The translations under genes and the position numbers were made by a program. From assembly GCA_039968605.1 (NCBI GenBank), contig JBDVPM010000008.1, positions 1,412,968-1,476,967 of the forward strand: 64,000 nucleotides of DNA. The letters are read 5' to 3'. Under the pieces are notes generated by a model. It had not been told where the DNA came from and did not search any database. It saw only the letters and a list, made by a program, of their open reading frames with translations. This document shows, in pieces, positions 44,349 through 53,099 of this stretch. Within the stretch, counting starts at the first letter, position 1. Each line of letters opens with the position of its first letter. The stretch is from Alteripontixanthobacter sp. Lineage in GTDB: Bacteria; Pseudomonadota; Alphaproteobacteria; Sphingomonadales; Sphingomonadaceae.

Positions 44349-46514
44349 ATGAACCGCGCCCGACTCCTGATCCTCAACGCCGCACTCGGCCCGCTCGATT
44401 ACCGCGTGCCGGAAACGATGGCCGTGGGCCCGGGCAGCGTCGTTGTCGCCCCGCTTGGTCCCCGCCAGATCGTCGGGATCGTGTGGGAGGCAGAACGGTT
44501 GCCCGGCACCGATGTTCCTGAGGCGAAGCTACGCCCGCTGCTGGAGGTGCTGCCGGTACGTCCCTTGCGCGCGGAATTGCGGCGGTTGATCGAATGGACG
44601 GCGGATTATTACTGCGCCCCGCTCGCCCATGTGGCGCGCATGGTGCTGTCTTCGGGCGGCGCGCTGCGCGGCCCGGCGACGATGACCGAATATCGCCTTA
44701 CCGGGGCGCAACCTTCGCGCATGACTCCGCAGCGCCAGACCGCGATGGAGGCGCTGGAAGGCGAGCAAGCAACCATTCGCGAGCTGGCCGAACTCGCCGG
44801 AGTATCGGACGGCGTGCTGCGCGGGCTGGTCAGCCAGGAAGTGCTCGAGCCGGTCGCGGTGGATGTCGATCGCCCCTATCCGCGCGCGCATCCGGGCCAT
44901 GATGTGCCCGAATTGAACGCCGATCAGCGCGAGGTGGCAGACACGCTGGTCAAGGCGGTGAAAGCGCGAAAATTCGCCCCCTTCCTGCTCGACGGGGTGA
45001 CCGGGTCGGGCAAGACCGAAACCTATTTCGAGGCGCTGGCGGCGGCGCTGGAGGGCCGACGGCAAGTGCTCGTCCTGCTGCCCGAAATCGCCCTGACCGA
45101 GGCATTTCTGCGGCGGTTCGAGGACCGCTTCGGCGCAGCCCCGGTGGTGTGGCACAGCTCGCTGAAATCCACCGAACGCCGGCGGGCATGGCGAGCGATC
45201 GCGGCGGGCACTGCGCAAGTGGTGGTCGGCGCGCGCTCGGCGCTGTTCCTGCCCTATGCGAAGCTCGGCCTGATCGTGGTGGACGAGGCGCATGAGGTCA
45301 GCTTCAAGCAGGATGACGGCGTGCGCTACAACGCCCGCGACGTGGCGGTAATGCGCGCCCGGTTCGAAGCGATCCCGGTGGTGCTTGCCAGCGCCACGCC
45401 GGCGCTGGAAAGCCTGCAAATGGCCGAGAGCGGAATTTACGAGAAGCTCGATCTCGCCAGCCGTTACGGCGGGGCGCAATTGCCCAGCATCGCCACCATC
45501 GACTTGACCGAGGAACCGCCCGAGCGCGGCCATTGGCTCGCCCCCCGGCTGGTCGAACAATTGCAGGAACGTCTCGACCGGGGGGAGCAGTCGCTGCTGT
45601 TCCTCAACCGCCGCGGCTATGCGCCGCTGACGCTGTGCCGCAATTGCGGGTTCCGCTTCCAGTGCCCCAATTGCACCGCATGGCTGGTCGAACACCGGCT
45701 TTCCAGCCGCCTCGCCTGCCACCATTGCGGCCACGAAACCGCGCCGCCCCCCGCCTGCCCCGAATGCGGCGAGCCCGATTGTTTGGTCGCGTGCGGGCCC
45801 GGCGTGGAACGCATTGCGGACGAGGTGCGCGAGATCCTGCCCGAGGCTCGGGTGGCGGTGGTCACCTCGGATACGCTCAATTCGCCCGAAAAGGCGGCGG
45901 CCTTCGTGGCGCAGGCGGAGGCGAGGGCGATCGATGTGATCGTTGGCACGCAGCTGGTCACCAAGGGATTCCATTTCCCCGAACTCACGCTGGTTGGCGT
46001 GGTCGATGCCGATCTGGGACTTGAAGGCGGCGATCTGCGCGCTGCCGAGCGGACCTATCAACAGGTTGCGCAGGTGGCGGGCCGTGCGGGGCGCGGGGCG
46101 AAGCCAGGCAAAGTACTGATCCAGACGCGCCACCCCGGCGCGCCGGTTATCGCCGCCCTGGCAGATGGCGACCGCGACGCCTTTTACGAAGCTGAGACCG
46201 AAGCGCGCCGCAGCGCGGGCGCCCCGCCCTTCGGCCGCTGGGCCGCGATCATCGTATCGAGCGAGGACGAGGCCGAAGCGCGCGAGGCGGCAAACCGCAT
46301 CGGTGCCGCCCGGCCGGCTGCCGATGATCTCGCCATTCTCGGCCCCGCCCCTGCCCCGATGGCGCTGCTGCGCGGCCGCTATCGTTACCGCCTGCTGATC
46401 AATGCCCGCCGCAGCGCGAATGTGCAGGACGTGATCCGCAAATGGCTCGGCAGCCTCGACTTTGCGCAAGGTGTGCGCGTAAGCGTGGACATCGATCCCT
46501 ATAGTTTCGTTTGA
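44349..46514 (+). CDS. priA: Primosomal replication restart helicase PriA
   Basis: A 721-residue 3'-5' helicase. It has the N-terminal DNA-binding part (PLDYRVPETMAVGPGSVVVAPLG), Walker A DGVTGSGKTETY (about 215), DEAH in IVVDEAHEVSFKQ (about 310), and a zinc region with eight cysteines (CRNCGFRFQCPNC ... CHHCG ... CPECG, about 430-480), then GTQLVTKGFHFPEL and QVAGRAGRG. It reloads DnaB at stalled forks. ATG 44349 starts at the homology; a TTG at 44289 is in frame but overlaps the divergent gene. Confidence 0.95.
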   Translation: MNRARLLILNAALGPLDYRVPETMAVGPGSVVVAPLGPRQIVGIVWEAERLPGTDVPEAKLRPLLEVLPVRPLRAELRRLIEWTADYYCAPLAHVARMVLSSGGALRGPATMTEYRLTGAQPSRMTPQRQTAMEALEGEQATIRELAELAGVSDGVLRGLVSQEVLEPVAVDVDRPYPRAHPGHDVPELNADQREVADTLVKAVKARKFAPFLLDGVTGSGKTETYFEALAAALEGRRQVLVLLPEIALTEAFLRRFEDRFGAAPVVWHSSLKSTERRRAWRAIAAGTAQVVVGARSALFLPYAKLGLIVVDEAHEVSFKQDDGVRYNARDVAVMRARFEAIPVVLASATPALESLQMAESGIYEKLDLASRYGGAQLPSIATIDLTEEPPERGHWLAPRLVEQLQERLDRGEQSLLFLNRRGYAPLTLCRNCGFRFQCPNCTAWLVEHRLSSRLACHHCGHETAPPPACPECGEPDCLVACGPGVERIADEVREILPEARVAVVTSDTLNSPEKAAAFVAQAEARAIDVIVGTQLVTKGFHFPELTLVGVVDADLGLEGGDLRAAERTYQQVAQVAGRAGRGAKPGKVLIQTRHPGAPVIAALADGDRDAFYEAETEARRSAGAPPFGRWAAIIVSSEDEAEAREAANRIGAARPAADDLAILGPAPAPMALLRGRYRYRLLINARRSANVQDVIRKWLGSLDFAQGVRVSVDIDPYSFV

Positions 46515-46525
46515 AGGAATATCGC

Positions 46526-47167
46526 ATGACCCTGACCGTCCACCACCTCGGTATCTCGCAATCCGAACGTGTCGTTTGGCTGTGCGAAGAGCTGGGGCTG
46601 GATTACGAGTTCAAGCGGTACGACCGGCGCGCGGATAACCGGTTGGCTCCCGACGAGCTGAAGGCATTGCATCCCGCAGGCATGGCCCCGGTAATCCAGG
46701 ACGGCGATCTGACCTTGGGCGAAAGCGGCGCGATCTGCGAATATGTCGACCGCAAATATGGCGGCGCAAAACATTCGCCCGGCCCCGACCACGCCGATTT
46801 TGCCGATCACCTGTTCTGGTTCCACTACACCAACGGCACTTTCATGACCAACGGCATGATGCAGCTGATGCTGTCCATGGCGCAGCCGCAAAACGAGATG
46901 CCCGGCCAGTTCGTCGCCGACCGCACGGCCAAGGCGTGGGACATGGTGGAAAAGCGGCTGGGCGAGGCGGAGTTTTTCGGCGGATCGCAGCTGACGCTGG
47001 CGGATATCATGATGGTCTATTGCCTCACCACCGGGCGAATGACGCGCCAGACCCCGCTGGGCGATAAGCCGAACACCAAGGCCTATCTCCAGCGCATCGG
47101 CCAGCGCGAGGCCTACCAGCGCGCCTGGGCGAAATGCGAACCGGGAATGGAGCCTAACCTGGCTTGA
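46526..47167 (+). CDS. Glutathione S-transferase
   Basis: A 213-residue protein with the thioredoxin-like N-terminal domain (VHHLGISQSERVVWLCEELGLDYE, PAGMAPVIQDGDLTLGESGAICEYV with the Ser/Glu GSH site) and the helical C-terminal domain ending in KAYLQRIGQREAYQRAW. GAAGGAA precedes the ATG. A cytosolic detoxifying GST; class not determined. It follows priA after 11 bases and may be transcribed with it and the photolyase gene. Confidence 0.92.
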   Translation: MTLTVHHLGISQSERVVWLCEELGLDYEFKRYDRRADNRLAPDELKALHPAGMAPVIQDGDLTLGESGAICEYVDRKYGGAKHSPGPDHADFADHLFWFHYTNGTFMTNGMMQLMLSMAQPQNEMPGQFVADRTAKAWDMVEKRLGEAEFFGGSQLTLADIMMVYCLTTGRMTRQTPLGDKPNTKAYLQRIGQREAYQRAWAKCEPGMEPNLA

Positions 47168-47181
47168 CGCGTTAGGCGGCC

Positions 47182-48744
47182 ATGCCTTTACCACAGCCCA
47201 TCCTCGTCCCAGTGCTGGGTGATCAGCTCACCCGCAACCTCGCCTCGCTGCGCGGGCGCGAGAAGGATGATACCGTCATCCTGATGATGGAGGTCTGCGA
47301 CGAGGCGACCTACGTCAAGCATCACAAGCAGAAGATCGCGCTGATCTTCTCCGCCATGCGTCATTTCGCCGGGGAATTACGCGCTGCCGGGTGGACGATC
47401 GATTACATCCATCTGACCGACCAGGACAATTCGGGCAGCTTCACCGGCGAAGTCGCCCGCGCCATCGAGCGGCACGATCCGCGCGCGGTCCATATTGTCG
47501 AGGCAGGCGAATGGCGGGTGCAACAGGCCATCGAGGAATGGCCCGACAAGTTCGATTGCCCGGTCGAAATCCTGCCCGATGATCGCTATCTCTGCTCCAT
47601 CGCGGAATTCAACCAATGGGCAGAGGATCGCAAGACCCTGCGCATGGAGTTCTTCTACCGCGAGATGCGCCGCAAGACCGGCCTGCTGATGGACGGCGAC
47701 AAGCCGGAAGGCGGCGAGTGGAATTACGATAGCGAAAACCGCAAACCGCCCAAAGATGGCCTCTCCGCGCCGCAGCGACCCTTGTTCGAACCGGACGCCA
47801 TAACCTGCGAAGTGATCGCACTGGTCGAGGGCCAATTCGCCGATCACGTCGGCAGCCTCGACTCTTTCGGATGGCCCGTCACCCGTGACGAGGCCGAAGA
47901 TACCGCCGATGCCTTCTTTGCCGAGCGCCTCCCCTGCTTCGGCGACTATCAGGATGCGATGGTGTATGGAGAGGACGATTTGTTCCACTCCATGCTATCG
48001 ACCAGCATCAATCTGGGCCTGCTCGATCCGATCGATCTGTGCGAGCGTGCGGCGAAGGAATATTACGAGGGCAATGCGCCGCTCAACGCGGTGGAGGGGT
48101 TCATCCGCCAGATCATCGGCTGGCGCGAATATGTGCGCGGCTTCTACTGGCGCTTCATGCCATTTCTGGAAAGCGACAATGCGCTGGACGCCCACCGCCC
48201 GCTGCCCGAATTTTACTGGACCGGCGAAACCGATATGCGCTGCCTGGCGGATGCGGTTCGCTCCACGCTCGACAATGCACATGCGCATCATATCCAGCGG
48301 CTGATGGTGCTGGGTAATTTCGCGCTGATCGCCGGGCTGGACCCGCGCCAGGTCCAGGACTGGTATCTGATCGTATACGCCGATGCCTATCAATGGGTCG
48401 AACTGCCCAACGTGGCCGCGATGGTGCTCTACGCCGATGGCGGCAAGCTAGCGAGCAAGCCCTACGCCGCCAGCGGAAATTACATCAACAAGATGAGCAA
48501 TTATTGCGGCGACTGCGTCTATTCGGTGTCGAAGAAAACCGGGGAAGGCGCCTGCCCCTTCAACGCGCTTTACTGGCATTTTATGGACCAGCACCGCGAG
48601 CGGCTGGAAAAGAACAATCGCGTTAGCCGGATCTATTCCAACTGGGACCGGATGGGAGAAGAGCGGCAAGCGGAGTATCTGGACAGCGCCGAGGCGTTTC
48701 TGGAAACGCTGGAGCCTGCGAAGGATGGCTGGGCACGCGATTAA
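47182..48744 (+). CDS. Iron-sulfur bacterial cryptochrome/photolyase (PhrB-like, (6-4) photolyase family)
   Basis: A 520-residue protein of the FeS-BCP family. It starts LVPVLGDQLTRNLASL and has GWREYVRGFYWRFMP and MLVLGNFALIAGLDP-like LGNFALIAGLDPRQV, with FAD-binding NKMSNYCGDCVY. Cysteines at residues 354, 442, 445 and 458 have the same spacing (88, 3, 13) as C350, C438, C441 and C454 of Agrobacterium PhrB that bind a 4Fe-4S cluster. It should use FAD (and often a lumazine) to repair (6-4) photoproducts, or serve as a light sensor. Stop overlaps ada by 4 bases (TTAA). Confidence 0.93.
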   Translation: MPLPQPILVPVLGDQLTRNLASLRGREKDDTVILMMEVCDEATYVKHHKQKIALIFSAMRHFAGELRAAGWTIDYIHLTDQDNSGSFTGEVARAIERHDPRAVHIVEAGEWRVQQAIEEWPDKFDCPVEILPDDRYLCSIAEFNQWAEDRKTLRMEFFYREMRRKTGLLMDGDKPEGGEWNYDSENRKPPKDGLSAPQRPLFEPDAITCEVIALVEGQFADHVGSLDSFGWPVTRDEAEDTADAFFAERLPCFGDYQDAMVYGEDDLFHSMLSTSINLGLLDPIDLCERAAKEYYEGNAPLNAVEGFIRQIIGWREYVRGFYWRFMPFLESDNALDAHRPLPEFYWTGETDMRCLADAVRSTLDNAHAHHIQRLMVLGNFALIAGLDPRQVQDWYLIVYADAYQWVELPNVAAMVLYADGGKLASKPYAASGNYINKMSNYCGDCVYSVSKKTGEGACPFNALYWHFMDQHRERLEKNNRVSRIYSNWDRMGEERQAEYLDSAEAFLETLEPAKDGWARD

Positions 48745-49802
48745 CCCGCTGGGGTGCTTTCCCGCCTCAACAATTCGCGCTTGACCTTCTCGCCATAAGC
48801 ATAGCCGCCAATCGACCCATCGCTGCGGATGACGCGGTGGCAGGGGATCAGGACGGCAACGTTATTCGCTCCATTGGCGCTGCCTGCTGCGCGGACCGCT
48901 TTCGGGTTGCCCGCTGCTGCCGCGATCTCGGCGTAGGTGCGGGTTTCTCCTGCCGGAATTTCGCGCAAGGCTTGCCAGCACGCCTCCTGGAATGCAGTGC
49001 CTTGCACGTCCAGCGGGATGTGGCGGGCATCTCCGGGTCGCTCGACCGCGGCGACCACTTGCTCGACCAAAGATGCGAAGTCTGCCCCGCCTTCGATTAG
49101 TTCGGCGTTGGGGAAGCGACGTTCCAGCTCCTCGCGCCCTTCTTCGAAAGACAGGCGGCACACGCCCTTATCGGTGGCAGCGACCAGCATTTCGCCCAGA
49201 TAGGTCGGCACCACTGCCCAGCGGATCGTCGCACCGCGCCCGCCATCTTTCCATGCCGATGCGCTCATCCCCAGCCGTCCTTCCATCAAATCGTAAAACC
49301 GCGAGCTCGAACTGAAGCCCGCATCGTAAAGCGCGGCGGTGATCGTTTCCGCCTCGCATAGCCTTTCCTGTGCGGTTCGGGCGCGCAAAGCCTTGCCATA
49401 TTGCGCCGGAGTAATCCCGACATCGCGGCGGAACAGGCGCTGGAAATGATGCGGCGCGTAACCCGCCTCCGCCGCCAGCGCACCCAGCGCAACCGGCCCA
49501 TCGGCCCGCGCCAGCCGCGCAAGCGCGTGCAGCACCGCCTCGCGGTCGCGGCCCAGATCGTCCGGACGGCAGCGCAGGCAGGCGCGGTAACCGGCTGCGC
49601 GGGCATCGCGGGCATGAATGAAAAATTCGACGTTCTTGCGTAGCGGATTTCTAACCGGGCAACTTGGCTTGCAATAGATACCGGTGGTCCGCACTGCACC
49701 CACGAAATCGCCATCGCGGCGGCGGTCCTTCCCCTCGAACGCGGCCCATGCCTCGCCCGGATCGGGGCGCTCTGGAGGATTGTTGGAGGCGGCGTCGTCC
49801 AT
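48741..49802 (-). CDS. ada: Ada: O6-alkylguanine-DNA methyltransferase with AraC-type regulator
   Basis: A 353-residue fusion. The N-terminal zinc domain has Cys44, Cys48, Cys75 and Cys78 (YCKPSC ... CLRC), which accept methyl groups from phosphotriesters; an AraC helix-turn-helix follows (APHHFQRLFRRDVGITPAQYGKAL); the C-terminal O6-methyltransferase domain has the active cysteine Cys321 in NVAVLIPCHRVIRSDG. Methylation at the N-terminal cysteine turns Ada into an activator of its regulon. It lies beside the photolyase gene in convergent orientation. Confidence 0.95.
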   Translation of the reverse strand: MDDAASNNPPERPDPGEAWAAFEGKDRRRDGDFVGAVRTTGIYCKPSCPVRNPLRKNVEFFIHARDARAAGYRACLRCRPDDLGRDREAVLHALARLARADGPVALGALAAEAGYAPHHFQRLFRRDVGITPAQYGKALRARTAQERLCEAETITAALYDAGFSSSSRFYDLMEGRLGMSASAWKDGGRGATIRWAVVPTYLGEMLVAATDKGVCRLSFEEGREELERRFPNAELIEGGADFASLVEQVVAAVERPGDARHIPLDVQGTAFQEACWQALREIPAGETRTYAEIAAAAGNPKAVRAAGSANGANNVAVLIPCHRVIRSDGSIGGYAYGEKVKRELLRRESTPAG

Positions 49803-49885
49803 CGTGACTTGGTAATATCGTAATCATGCAGGCCGCGCTTCCCGAATCTTGCTTTCAAAGCCGATTGGCCGATAGAGGCGGCGTC

Positions 49886-51460
49886 ATGGCTCGCATCAAC
49901 TTGCTCTTCGCTATTCTCGTCGGCGTCACGTTCGGCATTCTGTTTGCCGCAGCACCGGCATTGGGAGAGCCGGCCGATATCGATGCGGCGGCGCGCGGTG
50001 TGGTGCGCGTGGTGATAATCGGCGAGGAAGATGGCGAGGTGTTCCCGGTCAGCCATGGCACCGGCTTCGCGGTCAGCTCCACCCATATCGTAACCAATGC
50101 CCATGTCGTCCGCGAGGTGGTGCAAGACCCGACGCTGCGCATCGGCATCGTCCCGGCAGAGGGAGAGGAAGCATCGGATGCGCGCCCCGTCGCGCTCAGC
50201 CCGCGCAACGATTTGGCGCTGGTGCAGATTACCGGGAGCTTGCGTCTGGCACCGCTGACGATCGCTGGAAATGCGGCGGGCGACAGCGGCGAAGTATCGG
50301 CGGTCGGCTATCCCCGCAATGTCGATATGGCGCAGGGGCTCAACGCCGCGGATATTTTTCGCGCGCAGCCCCCGGTGAAAAGCCGCGGCTTCATCTCCGG
50401 CCGCCGCCCGTCGCGCCTGTTCGACACGATCCTGCATACCGCGCCGATTGCGGCGGGCAATTCGGGCGGGCCGCTGCTGGATGGATGCGGGCGGGTGCTG
50501 GGCGTGAACAGCTTCGGCGCCGATTCGGACGGGACCGATGCGGAGTTCTATTTTGCAGTCTCCACCCGCGAGCTGCTGCCCTTCCTGCGCGCCAATGATA
50601 TAGAGCCGCGCGTCAATACGATGCCGTGCCGCAGCCTGGCCGAGCTGGACGAGGCCGAGCGGATGCGGATCGAGCGCGAGCAGGCTGCCGCGCGCGCCGA
50701 CCTGTCGGCCGCCGCGGAAGTCACCCGCCAGACGCGCGAGCGGGCGCAGCTGGAGGCAGAGCAATCGGTGGCTGCTGACCGCGAAAATGTAATGGCGATG
50801 GCGGCGGTCCTGCTGCTGATCGGTATCGGCGCAGGGCTGGTCGGCTGGCAGGCGCGCGAGGCCGCTGGTGCAAACGAGAAACGCCTGATGATCGCTGGCA
50901 CGATCAGCGCGGCCGCGATCATGGCCGCGCTGGCGCTGTGGTTCACGCGGCCCGGCCTCGACGAGATCGATCGCAGGGTTTCCGCAGCGCTGAACCAGCC
51001 GCAGGATGACAGCACCGCTCCGCCGATTGCCCGCGACGCGCAGGAGGGCACTTATCTCTGCACGCTCGATCTCACGCGCAGCCGCATCACCGGCGATCCA
51101 ATCGAGGAACTGGAGTTTGACTGGCGCGCCGATGGCTGTGTCAACGAACGCACCCAATATGGACTGGTCGCAGGGGACTGGTCGCGGCTATTCGTGCCGA
51201 ATGAGGAAGATGCGGTATCGGTCAACCGCTTCGATCCGGATGGCTCTGATATCGGGGCCAGCTTCCGCGTGGACCGCTTTCTGCTCGGCCGCACCGCGAT
51301 GAGTGCCGCCCGCACCGCCAGGGGCAGCTACACCGCCCCGGCATGCGAAACACCGGACGCCGCGAACCGGCTGGGCGACATGCAAGGCAGCGTATCGGCG
51401 TTGCTGCCCGATCGCCCGAACGAGCGGCTGGTGTATCGGTGCGAGCTTAGCGGTAACTAA
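49886..51460 (+). CDS. Trypsin-like serine protease with two internal transmembrane segments
   Basis: A 524-residue protein with a signal peptide (LLFAILVGVTFGILFAAAPALG). The protease domain has the catalytic triad in HIVTNAHVV (about residue 72), NDLALVQITG (about 110) and APIAAGNSGGPLLDG (about 193). A coiled coil follows (AERMRIEREQAAARADLSAAAEV), then two hydrophobic helices (VMAMAAVLLLIGIGAGLVGW and LMIAGTISAAAIMAALALWF), and a C-terminal domain of about 150 residues with paired cysteines (TYLCTLD, ADGCVNE) that I do not recognise. ATG 49886 has GAGGCGG upstream. It ends in a 4-base overlap with the dioxygenase gene. Confidence 0.83.
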   Translation: MARINLLFAILVGVTFGILFAAAPALGEPADIDAAARGVVRVVIIGEEDGEVFPVSHGTGFAVSSTHIVTNAHVVREVVQDPTLRIGIVPAEGEEASDARPVALSPRNDLALVQITGSLRLAPLTIAGNAAGDSGEVSAVGYPRNVDMAQGLNAADIFRAQPPVKSRGFISGRRPSRLFDTILHTAPIAAGNSGGPLLDGCGRVLGVNSFGADSDGTDAEFYFAVSTRELLPFLRANDIEPRVNTMPCRSLAELDEAERMRIEREQAAARADLSAAAEVTRQTRERAQLEAEQSVAADRENVMAMAAVLLLIGIGAGLVGWQAREAAGANEKRLMIAGTISAAAIMAALALWFTRPGLDEIDRRVSAALNQPQDDSTAPPIARDAQEGTYLCTLDLTRSRITGDPIEELEFDWRADGCVNERTQYGLVAGDWSRLFVPNEEDAVSVNRFDPDGSDIGASFRVDRFLLGRTAMSAARTARGSYTAPACETPDAANRLGDMQGSVSALLPDRPNERLVYRCELSGN

Positions 51461-52284
51461 GCCGCCAGCGCTTGGCCCGACAGCGTGATCCGGTGCATCT
51501 CCCGCGCGTGGCCGTGATAGTCGTTCACCGCATTGTGCCACGTCACCCTGTTATCCCAAATCGCGACCGACCCCGGTTCCCACACCACGCGGCACTGGAA
51601 ATCGGGGTTGCTGGCATGCTCGTATAGACGGCCAAGCAGTGGGAGGCTCTCCTCGCGCGACCGGCCGACGATATTGATCGTAAAGGCACTGTTAACATAA
51701 AGCAGCTTGCGCCCCGTCACCGGGTGACGGATCACGATCGGGTGGGTGGCGCCGGTTTTCTGATCCTGTCCGCGCAGATCCTTGCCCATGTCGGTTTGGG
51801 CGTAGAGGCCGTCGGCCTTGTAAACATGGTCGGCGGTGTGGAACGCCTCCAACCAGGCAATTTCGTCCTTCAGGTCCTGCGGCAGCGCGTCATAGGCCGC
51901 GCCCATATGAGCATAGAGCGTGTCCCCACCCTTGGGCGGCAGCACGCGCGCAACGAGGATGGAGCCCATCGCCGGGATCTGGTCGTAGGAATGGTCGGTA
52001 TGCCAAGCGCCGCCAATATTGGTTTCCTGGTCCGGTTTCTTGCGCACGACCGCGATTTCGGGAAATTCCTGCTCCAGCGGAAAATACTGGTTCACATCGA
52101 TCCCGCCCCAGCGACGCGCGAAATCGAGATGGTCCTGCTGGCTGAGCTCCTGTCCGCGCAGCACCACCACGCCGTGCTGGTATACCGCCTGCTTCAACTG
52201 CTCCAGCGAATCGCCTTCCAGCTCGCGCATCTGGACATCGTGTGTTTCCGCGCCGCAAAGCGGGGCCAGTGGGGTCAGCTGCAT
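51457..52284 (-). CDS. TauD/TfdA-family Fe(II)/2-oxoglutarate dioxygenase
   Basis: A 275-residue dioxygenase with the metal motif HTDHSYD (HxD) and the distal His in TWHNAVNDYHGHAREMHRITL, plus the 2-oxoglutarate Arg region MHRITLSG. The size and AWHTDHSYDQIPAMGSIL match the taurine/2,4-D dioxygenase family; the substrate is unknown. GGGAGAGAGAGA precedes the ATG at 52284; the longer in-frame extension overlaps the atpH promoter region and is not used. Confidence 0.9.
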   Translation of the reverse strand: MQLTPLAPLCGAETHDVQMRELEGDSLEQLKQAVYQHGVVVLRGQELSQQDHLDFARRWGGIDVNQYFPLEQEFPEIAVVRKKPDQETNIGGAWHTDHSYDQIPAMGSILVARVLPPKGGDTLYAHMGAAYDALPQDLKDEIAWLEAFHTADHVYKADGLYAQTDMGKDLRGQDQKTGATHPIVIRHPVTGRKLLYVNSAFTINIVGRSREESLPLLGRLYEHASNPDFQCRVVWEPGSVAIWDNRVTWHNAVNDYHGHAREMHRITLSGQALAA

Positions 52285-52429
52285 TCTCTCTCTCCCGTTT
52301 CGGCGGCTTGTCGCCACTCGATATGCCAGTGGCATAGCGCAACTCATCCCTGTTTTGAAGAGCCATAGCCGCTTCGGGCGAGGACTCGGCTTGCATCGCT
52401 TTCGGCCCGATGCTAGGCGCGCGCCAGCT

Positions 52430-52458
52430 TTGCGAGAGCCCGTAACCGGGCATATCAT
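52430..52458 (+). promoter_or_regulatory. Promoter of the atpHAGDC operon
   Basis: TTGCGA (52430-52435) and TATCAT (52453-52458) are separated by exactly 17 bases. The spacer holds GCCCG-TAAC-CGGGC as a small inverted repeat. Transcription would begin near 52465, about 45 bases before the GTG of atpH. Confidence 0.6.
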
Positions 52459-52509
52459 CGCGAGCGACAACACAGCTTTTTCACCCGAGCGTAGAAGGAT
52501 AAGGGACGC

Positions 52510-53073
52510 GTGGAGATTTCCGCCGGTATTCAGGCTAGCCTGGCAGGCCGCTATGCTTCGGCCCTGTTCGATCTCGCTTCGGAAGCGGGCACCGTTTCGG
52601 CAGTCGAATCGGACCTTGGCACGCTGCAGCAGGCGCTGCGCGAATCGGATGATTTGCGCGCGCTGACCACCAACCCGCAAATATCGCGTGGTGCCGCTGG
52701 TGCCGCGCTGCAGGGCGTGGCGAAGGCGCTGAAGCTTTCCGAGCTGGCCACCCGCTTCATCGGTGTGCTGGCGGAAAACCGCCGGCTCGGCGACTTGCCC
52801 GCCATGATCCGCGCCTTCCATGCCATTGCTGCCGCGCAGCGCGGCGAGGTTACTGCCGAAGTCACCAGCGCCCACCCCTTGACCGACGACCAGATCGCGG
52901 CGCTCAAGACCAAGCTGACCGCGCGCGAAGGCCGCACCGTCAAACTCACATCCAACGTGGACCCCGACCTGCTCGGCGGCCTCGTCGTCACCATCGGATC
53001 GAAGCGTATCGACGCCTCGATCCGCTCCCGTCTCAACTCGCTTGCACAGCAAATGAAGGCTCCCGCCGCTTAA
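52510..53073 (+). CDS. atpH: F1 ATP synthase subunit delta
   Basis: A 187-residue delta subunit (OSCP) that links the F1 head to the peripheral stalk. It begins [18 protein letters not shown] and ends with the strand-rich part [36 protein letters not shown], both conserved. The start is GTG at 52510. It leads an F1-only operon of subunits delta, alpha, gamma, beta, epsilon; the F0 genes are not in the window. Confidence 0.95.
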   Translation: MEISAGIQASLAGRYASALFDLASEAGTVSAVESDLGTLQQALRESDDLRALTTNPQISRGAAGAALQGVAKALKLSELATRFIGVLAENRRLGDLPAMIRAFHAIAAAQRGEVTAEVTSAHPLTDDQIAALKTKLTAREGRTVKLTSNVDPDLLGGLVVTIGSKRIDASIRSRLNSLAQQMKAPAA

Positions 53074-53099
53074 GCGGTGGCTTTTGAAGAGGTACTTCC

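Noticed and set aside
44529..46469. A 646-codon open frame on the minus strand opposite priA
   Set aside because: The sense strand encodes a complete PriA with all motifs; the antisense frame is a product of high GC codon bias and shows no protein-like motif.
49286..51157. A 623-codon minus-strand frame across the protease and ada genes
   Set aside because: The plus-strand protease and minus-strand ada in another frame explain the region.
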